64,000 nucleotides of DNA from Trichoplax sp. H2 (Eukaryota > Placozoa > Uniplacotomia > Trichoplacea), in assembly GCA_003344405.1 (NCBI GenBank), contig NOWV01000017.1:682001-746000 (forward strand). Direction: 5' to 3'. Both the position numbers and the translations under genes were made by a program. The notes below the pieces were generated by a model. It did not search any database and was not told where the DNA came from. It saw only the letters and a list, made by a program, of their open reading frames with translations. How positions within the stretch are numbered: position 1 is the stretch's first letter; each line of letters opens with the position of its first letter. Shown piece after piece: positions 26,301-39,000 of this stretch.

Positions 26301-28940
26301 AAATTAGCGATCTAGGAAAGGAACTTTGTAACTACCTTATGATCAAGGTATAAAATACTGGCATTAGTGTTTTATATAAGAATCCCTTTAAAATTTGTTT
26401 TATTCATTACTTCGTTATATCACTAGATTACTGCTGGTAGCTCAAGCCCAACTGGTAGCTTACGGGTAAGCGAATCAGTTTCTACAGATATTGGTGGATT
26501 GGATGATAGTGCACTACACGCTAAAAAATTCAGCAAGTACGTTATTCTAAATAATTTCTCATTAGACTGTTGGTATAAATTTATTATATTATAATTTAAA
26601 TAATAAATTTCTTTTAGGGGTATAGAACGTAGTCAATCACAACCGCAAATGCCAATAACTGATATACTACCTCATTCTCAGCAATTCTCAAACAAAAGAA
26701 CAGTTTTTGGTCGAGGCCCATCGGTAAGAAAAAAATACAATAAACTTTGACAAGTGGAAGTGCTCATTGCTTATACATTTTTTTTTAGAATTCAGATAGT
26801 AGTGATGATGATACCGACAATAAGATATATAGATTGCCTAATGTAAAAACAGAGTTGGGATCCTGGTGTTCAAGCCAGTTTCGAAAGTCTTTATTAAAGG
26901 TAGCTATGCAATGCATTTGTCGCATCTACTTCTTATATTGATTATTTGTGATAACTTGTAAAATTGCACCATTTGCATATGGCAGCCTCTTAATTATTAT
27001 GATCCGTCGAGTCAAGAGTATTATGAAAGTGAGTGGAAATATTTATTTAATGCTGAGATTAGAGCAGAAGCTGCAGCATCTTACCGATATTTAAGTAAGT
27101 GTACTCGTACCATCAGAACTGATATCGTTAGTTTCGCGTATGATAATTTTATATTAACATGTAAAATGGCCGTGGTAAATCTAGGTAAATCTCAATTGGA
27201 TGATGAGTGTTTTATTCAAAGAAGTACTTTCCCACCTCAAATAATGACATTTATGGAATATCAGAAGGCCATCATCGTGGCTGGACAAAACGAAATTAAG
27301 TAATTCAACATAAGAGCGAAACGCTGCTTTTTATAGTAGCTATTAATAATTATAATAATTAATGGATTATTATTTTGTATTTGAACTTGAGCGTTTGGAA
27401 CTGGGAGCAGTCGATTAAAATGAAATCGTTCAGGAATAGCTTAAAAAATTATAAAATAACTGCCTTGGAAGTTATTAATGAGCATCACTCACCGTTGCTA
27501 TTAGCTGGAACAGGTGAATCTTAAATGAATGATCTATGCTTGCCTACAAATTCGCATATTAAACCAATAGCTCGATATTAATAATTTAACAATTTTGTAT
27601 GATATTAGATGACGGTAGCTTACGGCTATGGAAGCATTTCGATAATGATGACAACAATTTGAAGTTAGTAACTGCTTGGAAAGGATTGAGTGAAATGCTA
27701 AGATCCTCCTTTAGAAGTAAGATTGAATTTATATCGAAGCTTGCAATTTTCTTATTGTATACGTATGGCGATAGTAGGCTTGATTAGTTATGATTGTAAT
27801 GATTCATTATAGGGTCAGGTTTAGTAATGAGCTGGGAGCAGCAATCAGGTAAATTATTATGTAGCGGTGACGTTAAATCTGTTAGTATATGGGACGTTAG
27901 AAGAGAGACGAAAGTACAGGTAGCGTAGACCGATAATTGTAGAATATTTTAAAATAGTTTAGATGCTTAGCATCCGAAGGTGAAAAGATTAATGACAAAT
28001 TCTACCATTAAAGGAAATACCGACTGGAGCGGGCAGTTGTGTTACAAGTATTTCCAGTGGAGTTGCTGATAGATCATCGCTACTAGTGGTTGGTTGTGGT
28101 GACGGCTCAGTAAGGTTATTTGATCGAAGGTTACCTGCAAATGAGAGGTATTCTGAAAAGAAGAATTGTTATAAATTTTATGTAATTGTTTTTTGTACAT
28201 TTAAGAATTTGTTAAAGTTTCGTATTTTGAAATTTGACGATCTAGCCGCGTTAAAACGTTATTTGAACACAAGGCTTGGGTTGTGAAAGTTCACAGACAA
28301 AGTGGAGGAAATGGTAACATCATTAGTGGCAGGTATGTAATTTTAGAAGATGATATTTGTGGATGATCTCAATTAATTTTAGTTTTTTTAAATTTAATAT
28401 TGCCTTCACTTATTATAACAGTATTGCTGGTGACGTAAAATTTTGGGATCCGCGTTTCACTGAATCTGTTAAAACGATTGATACTCAGCATACATTAAAT
28501 GCTATGGACGTACATAAGGAAGCCGATATTCTCGTTTGGTAAAATGAGATATTTATAACAAATAACCTAAAGACATTTTAATACTTGATCATTTCATTGT
28601 ACATTAGTTTAGATTTTAAAATGCGTAATCTGTTATCATTATAGCGGCTCAACTAGCCAAGTGATACATGTTTACAATCACAGCGGTGAATTAAATAGTG
28701 CAATCAAATATCATGATGGATTTAGAGTGCAAAAAATTGGACCCATTAGCTGCTTAGCATTTCATCCCTATAAGGTTTGTAAACTAATTTAAGTTATATC
28801 CTTGAATAAAGCTAAGCTTAACAGCATGATTATTTATTTATGATTGATACACGAATGTTTACAATTAATAGGTTATGTTCGCTGCTGGTAGTGCGGATTG
28901 CTTGTTATCGGTGTATTCTCCTTCTGATAAAAGACGATAG
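20351..28940 (+). CDS. RPTOR: Raptor, regulatory-associated protein of mTOR, 34 exons
   Basis: TORC1 scaffold that recruits substrates and Rag GTPases at the lysosome. Exons: 20351-20476, 21829-21931, 22047-22129, 22381-22458, 22581-22661, 22751-22841, 23041-23096, 23248-23402, 23541-23600, 23675-23775, 23864-24008, 24121-24196, 24310-24411, 24512-24595, 24694-24804, 24951-25025, 25097-25162, 25277-25468, 25590-25730, 25822-26166, 26267-26347, 26427-26536, 26618-26723, 26789-26899, 26986-27094, 27185-27299, 27392-27513, 27609-27716, 27813-27919, 28014-28147, 28246-28332, 28422-28538, 28645-28774, 28872-28940; 3777 nt, 1258 aa (human 1335). The raptor N-terminal caspase-like domain keeps [33 protein letters not shown] and [14 protein letters not shown]. 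Helical repeats follow ([41 protein letters not shown]). A Ser-rich linker in exons 20-23 is shorter than in vertebrates. Seven-bladed WD40 motifs close the protein ([31 protein letters not shown]). All phases agree. Confidence 0.97.
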
Positions 28941-31900
28941 TAGACGTAGTCAATATCGTTATTTTTATACTATCTCATGATACTGTAACTAAGTATTTGG
29001 TAAAGCAACTTTTCGTATGATATTGATGATAAGGCAGTCTGTAAATTTATAGCGGTTGATTGGTTATGTATATTATGTACATAAGTATAAAAATAGCGCA
29101 AGATTTTTACATAATTGAGTTCAGTCCTTATTACGTGCTGATATTTTAATCATCATTGTATATTGTATAAATATTAAAAATGAACTTTTTAACAATTAGC
29201 AACTAATTATAATTGAAAATTATATAGCGCTCGCGTTATACAACGAGATCAAATACGCGTATATTCGTATACTCTCTATGTATGTATGAGTTATATAGTG
29301 TAAACATTTACTATATGTATTTGATATAAAGCGGTATCAGAGACATCTTCACTAGTACTTATCGGTTTTTATCTAAGCATATTGCTGCAATACTGTTGTT
29401 GCTTCAATTATGATTAATAATAACATGTGATCAAGGATTTAGCGAAACTTGCGATATAAATTAAACCTGGGCTAAGATAAACAGATATCGTAGCCGTAGT
29501 TATTGGCTCTAATTGGCTGTTAACATAAGTTGTTGTTTTAACGCATAGAAATATCCTGGCAGGGTTAGCCTATGTGAAAATGAAGTTAATATATTTTTAC
29601 AGTAATCAGTTATATAGTTCTTTTTAATGTTATTGATATTTTATCATTGATCCTTTTTAGATCTTTCAATTGTATAACTCTACAGCTCTATAATCGTACC
29701 GAAAAATAGATTAAAATGCTTACTGGATTTATTGCTTTGTAGCGCAGTAATTCATTATTCTTAGCAACATTTATGGAAACATACGATGTAATATAGTATT
29801 GATTTTATATAATAGGGTTATAAATATACTTTAATAAGAAAATGAATGACTGTGATAATATCTAATCCAGAATGAAATCAATATTATTAGTACAGTACGG
29901 TTACTGTTTATTGCTATGAATTGCCATATGACTGTTCTAGCGTTTTTATGATTACTTATACTTGTATCTATGAAAGACATTAAGCTGAATGAATATGGAC
30001 ATTTATAAGTTAGTTTTTGTACTATATTCGCGACATTTTAATGGTAGGCACTATTAATAGTTGGCCAATATTGAAGAATGCCATACAGGGTATATTGCAG
30101 AGCTGCAATATAAGATTTATCTTATCTAACTTTCGTTCATGGTCTTGCTTGATATTCCAAAGTCTAGACTTTTATACTCTTTTAACTTGTACCGATCATT
30201 CAAGAGTTGCCATCCTTGTACTAATTCAATCGATTACTGTACGATCTTTGGTAGAATAAAAATCTGAAGGTTTAATGATAAGCTTTTCGACTTGTGCGAT
30301 AACTCTAGCCAACGCATACTAGTATAGAATCGTATCCAGCTCATTACTTGGTGCCTCAACTAATACTATAGTTAAATTTAGCAAGCTATTTGAGCTGGAG
30401 TTTCAGTGCGTTTATACAACTTGCAAATGCGTATAATTATTTGCCTATAATGATGGATGCATCCTTGAATCATTTATGCCACCTTTGCAAGTACGATTAA
30501 GACTGACTGAATATTGCATGCATTTCTATTCAAAATGGACCCTATTCGACTATAACCTTGGATATTGTAAGGACAGATGATTCCTTCATACAGACTACTT
30601 TCTAAATACTGAATATACCTAACAATAAGTTAATGATTACCAAGGAAATCTCATATCTTTTACAAATTGCTAACATGAAGTTGTATATGTATTGAAGAAA
30701 ACTTTTAAATAATTGTTTATTGAATTTCCATAAAAAATGCAGGTATTGATAGTCAATTAAATTTTTACTTTCGATGCTATTAAGATATTCAGTTTGATAG
30801 CACCATCTTGGTTATGTGCTAGATGTATCTATTTATTTAGCGTCCATATATTTGTAAATCAACCTGTAAACACTTTGAAATATATTGTCGAGTCTCTCCT
30901 ATTTTAAAACAGTCAAGATTCAAGTTGTAAGGTAAAATCGATTTTTATAAATTGGTTACGATGAGATTGTACACAATATTTGAAAAAGTTACGTAAACTC
31001 TATCATAGATGTTCATAAATCCTTGATCTTTTCAGAATAACTACGCTATGTTTCTAATGTATATCCTTCTATACAGTCTTTGAGTTAGTCCATTGTGCTC
31101 ATTCGCTAGGGGTCTAAGTTCTCCCTACCGTGGACCCATCTAGTCGTGTTGCTGTAGAAAAAAACCCTTGAGAAGCAGCCATGATCATGAATTCGAATAG
31201 ACTACCATAGCAGCATATTATACGAATAGGAAGGAAAGAAATAATATCCTTCTACACAATCTTTGACTTAGTCCATTATGAATAATTAATTCATGAATTT
31301 ATTAGCAAGCAGCTCCAGTTCTTCCTATTTGTGGACATTGTTGATGAATGAAAGCTGTCTTCATTTTCTTTTCTATACTGTACTATAGCGATTTTCACAT
31401 GTTTTAGACATACTATTGAAAATACTATTAGCAATTGTTTAAGCTATAGTGGATTACTGATGCAGTAGAAAATCAATTTGAGACTTTGGTTATTTTAGCG
31501 TCCAGCACTGATGCCTTTCGTCCATCCAATCCTCTCTCTATCGAAGGAATGATAGCCAAAGTGTTGTATGATAGTATGCATAGCCAGTTAATGGATATCC
31601 TCTTCTCCATTTGAAACGTAAGTTTCTTCTTTAATCTTCTGATTAGAAGAGTAGAGTACAAGAGCGATGCCATTCCTAATGGACAGGCTCGTCGATGGAT
31701 CAATTTGTCCTGCCATCTTGACTTTTAAAAAATTTTTTTTATTTTGCTTGCCAATGGAGAACTATTCAGATGTGATCTGAAAGTTATTGAAGCATTTCCT
31801 TCGTTTACTCTAACTTCATCATGTGAATTCACTTGTTTTGATGTATTCTATCCCTTTCATCTTATTAACAGCATATAGACACGATCGAAATTGTACTATA

Positions 31901-32723
31901 ATTAATTACATTTTTATTCCTGCGTTGACATATTTCTATTTTCTTCCCCTCAATAAGGCCGCTTGCTAAGCGATACTGCCCATGATATAGTTACGGTAAC
32001 AGTAGTAGGTGTACAGTCGATTCTTTATAAGCTGAGATACGTTAGCAGTCATGCCTTAATTAATGGTAGCAATTATTTGTCAATTACAACTCTCTACTTC
32101 AATTTTCTTTCTCCTCTTTTATTTCTCAATTAGATTTTCCCGGAAGAAACGACACACTGACTCTGCCATCTTCCTTCCTTGATAGTCTTCTACTTGCAAC
32201 TGATAGAAGAATCATCATTGTAGAATATTTAAATATAGTCTCTATTGAAATTGATACAATACAGACTGATTGCGCCATATTTAATGTTGGCATAATTTGA
32301 CAAGAAGAAAGATTCACAAATTTCTCTCCCATTTCCATAATACCAACAAGAAGAAAGAAGTTAATTAAGTTATTCAGGTTGGAAAACGACGCCAAGACGT
32401 TTCTTTCTGTCATTAAATACAATCTTGATTGAAAGATTGTTAATTAAAGAGTGAAACAAGAAAAAGACAACGTCTATTGAATGAACACTCTGGTCTTATT
32501 TGCTTTTCTTATTGACAGCAATTGGCTAGCCTAGAGGATGACGGAACGATGAAGTAGTAGAATCGTGGACAGAAGACTGTATTGAAATGAATTGCATCAA
32601 AGTATATTAATTTATAGCATTGAACAGCGTCTATTAGATAGTATTGGCGTTAGTCAAGTTCACCATCAGCCTTGAACGATAAACCGTCATTTGAAGGAAC
32701 GATCTAATTATTTGTCTTCAAGG
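28941..32723. other. Intergenic spacer after RPTOR
   Basis: Nearly 3.8 kb with no gene I can support. It contains a diverged direct repeat (31061-31138 and 31244-31338). On the minus strand a 42-codon frame at 31588-31716 has an ATG in reasonable context and a protein-like composition, and a longer frame lies at 32126-32422, but neither shows a known domain. The 3' UTR of RPTOR and the promoter of the downstream cysteine-rich gene must lie here. Confidence 0.55.
31061..31338. repeat. Diverged direct repeat, two copies of about 80-95 bp
   Basis: Copy 1 (31061-31138) starts atatccttctatacagtctt and ends near the word gtggac. Copy 2 (31244-31338) starts atatccttctacacaatctt and also ends at gtggac. 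Both share the order 'ctttga.ttagtccatt' then '.ag.tct' then 'ttct.cct'. Roughly 75 percent identity is judged by eye, with a small indel. The spacing is about 183 bp. No terminal inverted repeats are visible. Confidence 0.6.
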
Positions 32724-33380
32724 ATGGCTCTCTTTGGCCTCCATCAATTATTTTTACCAACTGTACAAACGTCCTATCGTTTAATCTACTTTTACATTGT
32801 TGTTGCTGTTATTGCAGCCATCATGTTGGGCCATGATGTCCATGTTACAGCTCAAAGTAAAGGAGTTTATGTCCTTGACCAGCAGAGCCTTGATAATCCG
32901 CCTCGAAAGTATTGCACTTACTTTAATAATAGGCTTGCTAAACGACAACCTCAATTAACAAATTGTCCTTGGTTTCAAGAAAATGCCTGCTGTACACAGC
33001 CTGAAGTCGATCTAATCTTTGCTGATAGACCATTACCTCTAAATCTACCACCTGAATGTAGCCGTTTATTTGATCAACTGATGTGCTATATATGCTCACC
33101 GGATCAATACTTATTTTATAATCAAACTCGTCAGACATTAACTGTATGCTTAGATTTTTGCAACCAAATCTATTCAGTTTGTCAAGATGCTCTCTGGAAA
33201 GGATTACCTATCAAGCATTGGTATCGATCGGGTGATGAATTTTGCCGTGCTCGTCGCTATGATGTTGCGACGCATCATTGTATGAATGTTACCGAGATTA
33301 TAGTCAGCAGCGCAATCTCAAATCATTATTGCCTTTCGATCATCCTTGCAATGTTATGGGGCCTACTTTATTTGTTATAG
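32724..33380 (+). CDS. Secreted Cys-rich HHIP-N/folate-receptor-like protein, copy A
   Basis: Intronless 218-aa protein. A hydrophobic stretch at about residues 20-36 looks like a signal peptide or anchor, and the last 17 or so residues are hydrophobic with no basic tail, typical of a GPI-attachment signal. Between them about a dozen cysteines follow an order like the folate-receptor/HHIP N-terminal fold: CPWFQENACC, then LMCYICSPDQ, then a C-x3-C-x6-C helix pair, then WYRSGDEFC. The frame is open further upstream (to 32691), but the first ATG in frame is at 32724, just before MALFGL. A paralogue of exactly the same length lies at 59805-60461 on the other strand. The folate-binding pocket residues are not evident, so a folate role is not claimed; ligand or hedgehog binding would be guesses. 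Confidence 0.75.
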   Translation: MALFGLHQLFLPTVQTSYRLIYFYIVVAVIAAIMLGHDVHVTAQSKGVYVLDQQSLDNPPRKYCTYFNNRLAKRQPQLTNCPWFQENACCTQPEVDLIFADRPLPLNLPPECSRLFDQLMCYICSPDQYLFYNQTRQTLTVCLDFCNQIYSVCQDALWKGLPIKHWYRSGDEFCRARRYDVATHHCMNVTEIIVSSAISNHYCLSIILAMLWGLLYLL

Positions 33381-36055
33381 AGATGGAAAAAAATGATTGT
33401 ACAACATTTATCAACTCACTTTGGACAATTAGTAACAGAGTTAGCTTGTAAAAGCATCAATCTAAACAGTACTACTCGTATGAGATTGATAGCATTGGTT
33501 TTATACTCTTACGCGTATAGAAGAAATCATACACATCCTTTTGTGGTTCAAAGCGGCATTATCCGCTATATCAATCAAAAATTAAACTTCATTTTAAGAA
33601 TAAATATCACAGCAATAGGGTAATTAAGAATGAGATTTTATTTAACTGCAACTGATGATTACTACTGCATCACTACGGCCCAGAAATGATTATACAAGCT
33701 TATATCAATCGTACGATTCATTTAAAATGGATATTTGATTTATTAAATTTCATACACATGCACGGCTATAGATAGATATGATTCAAGACAGATCGATTGA
33801 GATAAAGTATGGCTATCATAAATGCCTCTATATACTCGTATTGATGAAATTACCAGATGGACAACGCGTTAACATTCAATTCGTCGATGAATTTAGGATG
33901 GCAAAATTCAAACTACAAAGCATTCCGTTGTTAAATTATCTCGATTAAGACACATTGATCGTATCATCAATATGGAATAAATTGTAATATTTATAAAATG
34001 ATACTACTAAAAGTATATAGAGATTATCTCAACAGTTAATTTTCACCTATTTGTTTACAACTACAATCGTTAATATAATTTTGAAAACACATTAATCATG
34101 CTCTTACTCTAAATTATTTAATGATAACTTACCTGATGCCAGTATAGCGTTATAAAATCAACTAAATATGGCCTAATTTATTTGATGGAAATAATTACTG
34201 TTATAAGTAGCAATTACATTAAGTATTCTTTTATCAAAATTTCAATTATTTAAATTATTCGTCTACCCACCCTCAAATTTTTTAATCTACCGTTACAGCT
34301 AGGCAAAAAAAATAATTTTAATTGCCTAATTCTATTTGACGACACTTCTTATAGTAGGCCGGCCTATCCTTATTTAATTTTACTACCGAAAGTTTATCTT
34401 GCAATTCCTTGGTAGACAAAGGAACGATTCCATATATAGCAATTTTAATTGTGATTAATAGAGGTTATCAGCAATAACAGTTAATGTGTTATTTGTTTCG
34501 ATAAAGTAAAATAAACTAAATCCGTTTTGTCGTGATCATATAGAAAAAAGGCAATGGAAATAAAAATTTTTAAAGACTAATAAGGCAATTATTCGTGATC
34601 GTGGCGACTCTGGAAAGTTAATTACTGTATACGCCAGGATATATATAGTAAGACTGCCATATTCTATAATCCGTTAAGAATTACCTGGCTAAAATAAAGT
34701 ACAGTAAAATTTGTGGGTATCTCATTCGGAGCGCAGTCTTCGGGCATACATCTGCAGAGCAAATAAATGTGCATCATTTGACGTTATTGTTGTTAAGAGT
34801 GAATCAAGATTGAAACTTAAATAAAACCTTTACATTATCTAATCGATGACTTTCGATTAAAATGTGTATGCATGGACTTACAACCTCGATGGGCACACCT
34901 TTAAGGTCACCTTGTAATCGCTATCTGCTCGACTTAGCAATAAAATCTTGATATAGGAATAAGGAAGGTCATGTCGTAGAATCAGGACTACTTTATAAGA
35001 CAGTTTCGTATTTCAAATTTTCATATTGCTGTCTTCAGCCAATCTCCTTTATAACTTACTATTGTGACTCTAAATAACTTAATTTTACTGACAATATTTC
35101 TGTTGCCTAAAATAATTACTGATCATATTGTAATTGATGCATACGAAAAGAATGTTAGTTAGCATGTAGCAGTGTGAATATTTGTGATGTCGAACTTTAG
35201 TAGCTGTGCATTGTGCATATACAAGTAATGGACTAATTTTAGGTATTAGTAGTGTAGAGTTTACGCACCGCGATTAGTATTCACTAAACACAACAAAAAT
35301 TATTCAATTATATCCATATAGAAAGAGTAGAATGGCTTTAATAAAAAAATAATTACATTTTCATACATATATTGTACATGTTAAATAATTTATCTCTTGA
35401 TTATCTACTCATGCTATGCTTTTATTTTGCCTGAGATGAACACTACGACATTCTTGATCCCTCTTACCTGTTATTATACGAGTAACAGTTATCGCGAGTT
35501 CAATAAAATTGTACACCAGCACAATAAAACATGAATTAATGTTTTCGAGATAATTACTTTATTATTAAAAATGCTGCCGTTACAGCGATGATGTCATTAC
35601 ATAACTATACTCGCATACAATTGTAATATCTGCAAATTTAAAATATTTTTTGGATTTTTATCCTATCAGACTGCAATCTCTTAAGAATTTTAACGCATCA
35701 TTTCATTGAGACTTCTTTCGAAAATGATATATATTTTGTAATATTGATATTAGCTGTGATTTAACTTATTCATTGATCGTATATTCATACGCAATCGTTG
35801 GTAAATAACTTAAAATAATCTGTGGACCAATCATTCAATGAAATTATTCATTTCATTTAGAAAAATCCCTTTCGTTAATTCTATTAATTAGTTTTATAAT
35901 GATAAAGATAGTGCTTTAAATATTAATAAAATGATCGTTGGTATTATCATAGTACTTATAATAAAGTAGACGTAGTCGTCAATTTTGATTGTATCACTAT
36001 CATTATTGAATCAGCCAATATGACATACACTATATTTCAGTAGTTGCATAGCAGT
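33381..36055. other. Spacer after Cys-rich gene A
   Basis: AT-rich 2.7 kb, with no gene or repeat I can support. An open frame at 33393-33623 begins just after the upstream stop, but its composition is not convincing. The right end should contain the ERCC6 3' UTR. Confidence 0.6.
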
Positions 36056-39000
36056 TCACTTTGGGCGATATTGTGCCTTTAAGACCCAAACACCTTCGCC
36101 ATGAGTCATAGATCGAAAAGTACACATTTCATTTAACATAGCACGAAAAGCAGCATTATCGGTATTTCTCAATTTTGATTGAAATTTATTTATAATAGCC
36201 CGGCTAGTTGCTTGTGTGTTGGGTTTTCCAGCAATAAAATCGCGTAATTCCAACAAGATTTTATTTCTAGCTCCATCTAGCACAACTCCATCAACATCAT
36301 TATTATTTGATGTATTATTTCCCGATGGAGATGAAAACATATTCCTAGTTCGCATTTGCGTTAATAGATCTTTGGAAGACATCACTTCAGAGGCATTTTT
36401 TGCCTTCCCACTAAAATGCTGATTTTGTTCTTGTTCCACTCCCTATTAACAGAAAGGTAATATTGGTTATAAGTGTATGTAGCAATTCTAGATCAAGACC
36501 CATTTGATAACTTATCAAACGATATAAAAAAAAGCGCTATCACTAATTTATATGGATGACTAACGCTAGCCTACCTGTTTTGTTTTTGAATGTGAAACTG
36601 AGGATTTACCAAACTTTGGCCTAGCAATATTACAATAATTGAACAATAATAAGATAACGTTATTATTAGATTTTCAAGATAATTGGTTTAGTCAAGATAT
36701 TGGATTTAAAAGATAAACAAATAAACAACTTGGCCATTGGGGCTCCACCAATTCCTGATTTGCCCGTCCATGTTGGTATACCAATAGAATATTTCTTGCA
36801 TTCTTGACTTGAATTTGTTAAAACCTTCTTAGCAATCTCTGCCACACGCTTGGCTTCACTTTCCACCAAAGAATAATCTTGGTTAGACGAATCTACAATT
36901 TTATCATGTTTCATTGCGCTTTGTACGCCTTTGAAAGCACAGAATAGAAGATACTATTTAAATATATATGCACTCCATCGTTAAATACAAGTAATGCACT
37001 ACAATATATCGATGATTAGTATTATTAGCTAATCATTTACCAGCTTTCTTGAACAGAGCTCCTAGTACGTAATCGTCTGAATTGCCCGTTTTTCCGGTTT
37101 TGGCATCAAGCGATGACGAATGATAGCTATCTTCTTTATCTACATAATCTACCCTAGTTCCCTCAATACCTGTAAAGTAGAGTGTCAGACTAAGTAAATG
37201 CACAAACTGTATAATATTCTAGATATACACGTGTACTGATGATTACGGAGTTGCCTTAATTGATTACTAATGTACACATATTTATATCAGCGCGAAGAAT
37301 TTAATATCCATTACTGCCATCTACGTCTATGCGCATCATAAAGAAAGAGCGATTTATTTGTAATGGAAAAGGAGGTAGTAAACTACCAAATTTACTCAAG
37401 TAACATTATACTATATCTTAAAGTACGAATTAATTGTCTTCTGCTCAGATCTGATGTGATGTAAGAATTAAGGCATTTTATTAATTTGAAATATAATAAT
37501 TTACGTTTTCCACGGCTTGATTTCTTCGATTTTTTTCTTGAACTTTTACGTGCTAGACGATATTTTTTAATCTTATTATGTAAGTCAATCTCAGAACCAG
37601 TTCCAGCAAATATCGCACTCGTTTCGTTATTATTAGTGGAATCCAATGAAAACAGCTCATATAAATCGTTCGATTTGAAGAAACGTCGCTGCTTTGGATT
37701 TTTTAAGATTCGATTGGTAAGAAATTCTTTAAAGACTTGCCTAAGGAATTAATGACCATTAACTTAAATATTGATTAATTCGATCATGTCTTCTCTATTT
37801 ACTTGGTAACTTTACCATACATGACGAATTTCAGTGATAGTTACCGATGATATATCTTTTCTTCTATCGTTCCCGATGTTAAAAAGCGATAAATTGTGAC
37901 CTCTTTTGTTTGTCCAACTCTCCAAGCTCGTTCCCTAGCTTGCATATCAGTACTAGGATTCCAATCTGGATCGAAAATCACTACCCTGTCTGCTCCAGTT
38001 AAATTGAGACCAAGACCTCCCACACGCGTTGTCAATATGAAGATAAATATGGCATTGTTCTGTATATTGATAACAATTCTTCCGTTAGTTAATCTACTCA
38101 CGTCATTAGTTACCGATACAATAATATCCAAGTACCCTGTTGAATAATTTCACTAGCGATTGTCTACTAGAGATGTTGGTTGTGCCATCCATACGCATAT
38201 AAGGGTAGTTCTCAGATTTTACAAACTTTTCTAGGATATTTGCCATCTATTATAAAATACAAGACAATTGTACCTATTACTTAACACAAATGAAGGTATT
38301 CCGACAAGATAGCTACTACATAAAATAATACACAATAAAAGCTAATTGTAGTGAAAAGCAACCTGACGCGTTTGAGTAAATAACAATACACGATGCTTAT
38401 TTTCTCTCCATAGTGATAGCAGCGTTTTCAGTGCAATCATCTTCCCAGATAATAACCAATGTCCATCAGATCGAATAATTTCGCTATCCACGTTAACCTT
38501 TGCTACACGTGGTACGGAAATATTTGTAAGATGAGGATGATTACAAATTTTGCGTAGGGTAATGAGACCGCCAAAAGCCTGGTAGTATAAATAAGAAATA
38601 GACACGTAAATTTAGCTACAGCTTTAAATACTATCTATACTTTAGAATTAACAGAAAAACTAACATGATTTCGTCCATCGATGATTCCTGCTACTTCATC
38701 AGATTTTAGATATTGCTGATAAACGCATCGCTGAAAATCCGTTAATCGACAAAATAATACCTAGACGCAAACCAGACAGTTGCTGTATCGTTAGACGCTA
38801 ATAAGGTCAGTCATAATCTCTCTTTAACTTTAGAACATTTAATTAGCATACATGTTCATTTTTAGGGGGAAGATGCAAACAGTCTTTCTGTACTCCTGCT
38901 TTAGTACGGCGCAATAAATATGGATTGATGGTATCGCGTAAAACGCAAGCACATTTATAAGCAGTTTGGACCTATTAACAGGAAAAGAGTTAGCTGATTG

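Noticed and set aside
31588-31716. 42-codon minus-strand frame beginning MAGQIDPSTSLS
   Set aside because: The composition is protein-like and the ATG context fair, but there is no homologue that I recognise, no partner exon with matching phase, and the length is within chance.
32126-32422. 98-aa minus-strand frame near the Cys-rich gene
   Set aside because: It begins with a non-ATG codon, lacks a domain and shows no spliced partners.
36216-38147. Plus-strand frames of 68-88 aa
   Set aside because: They are antisense to ERCC6 exons.
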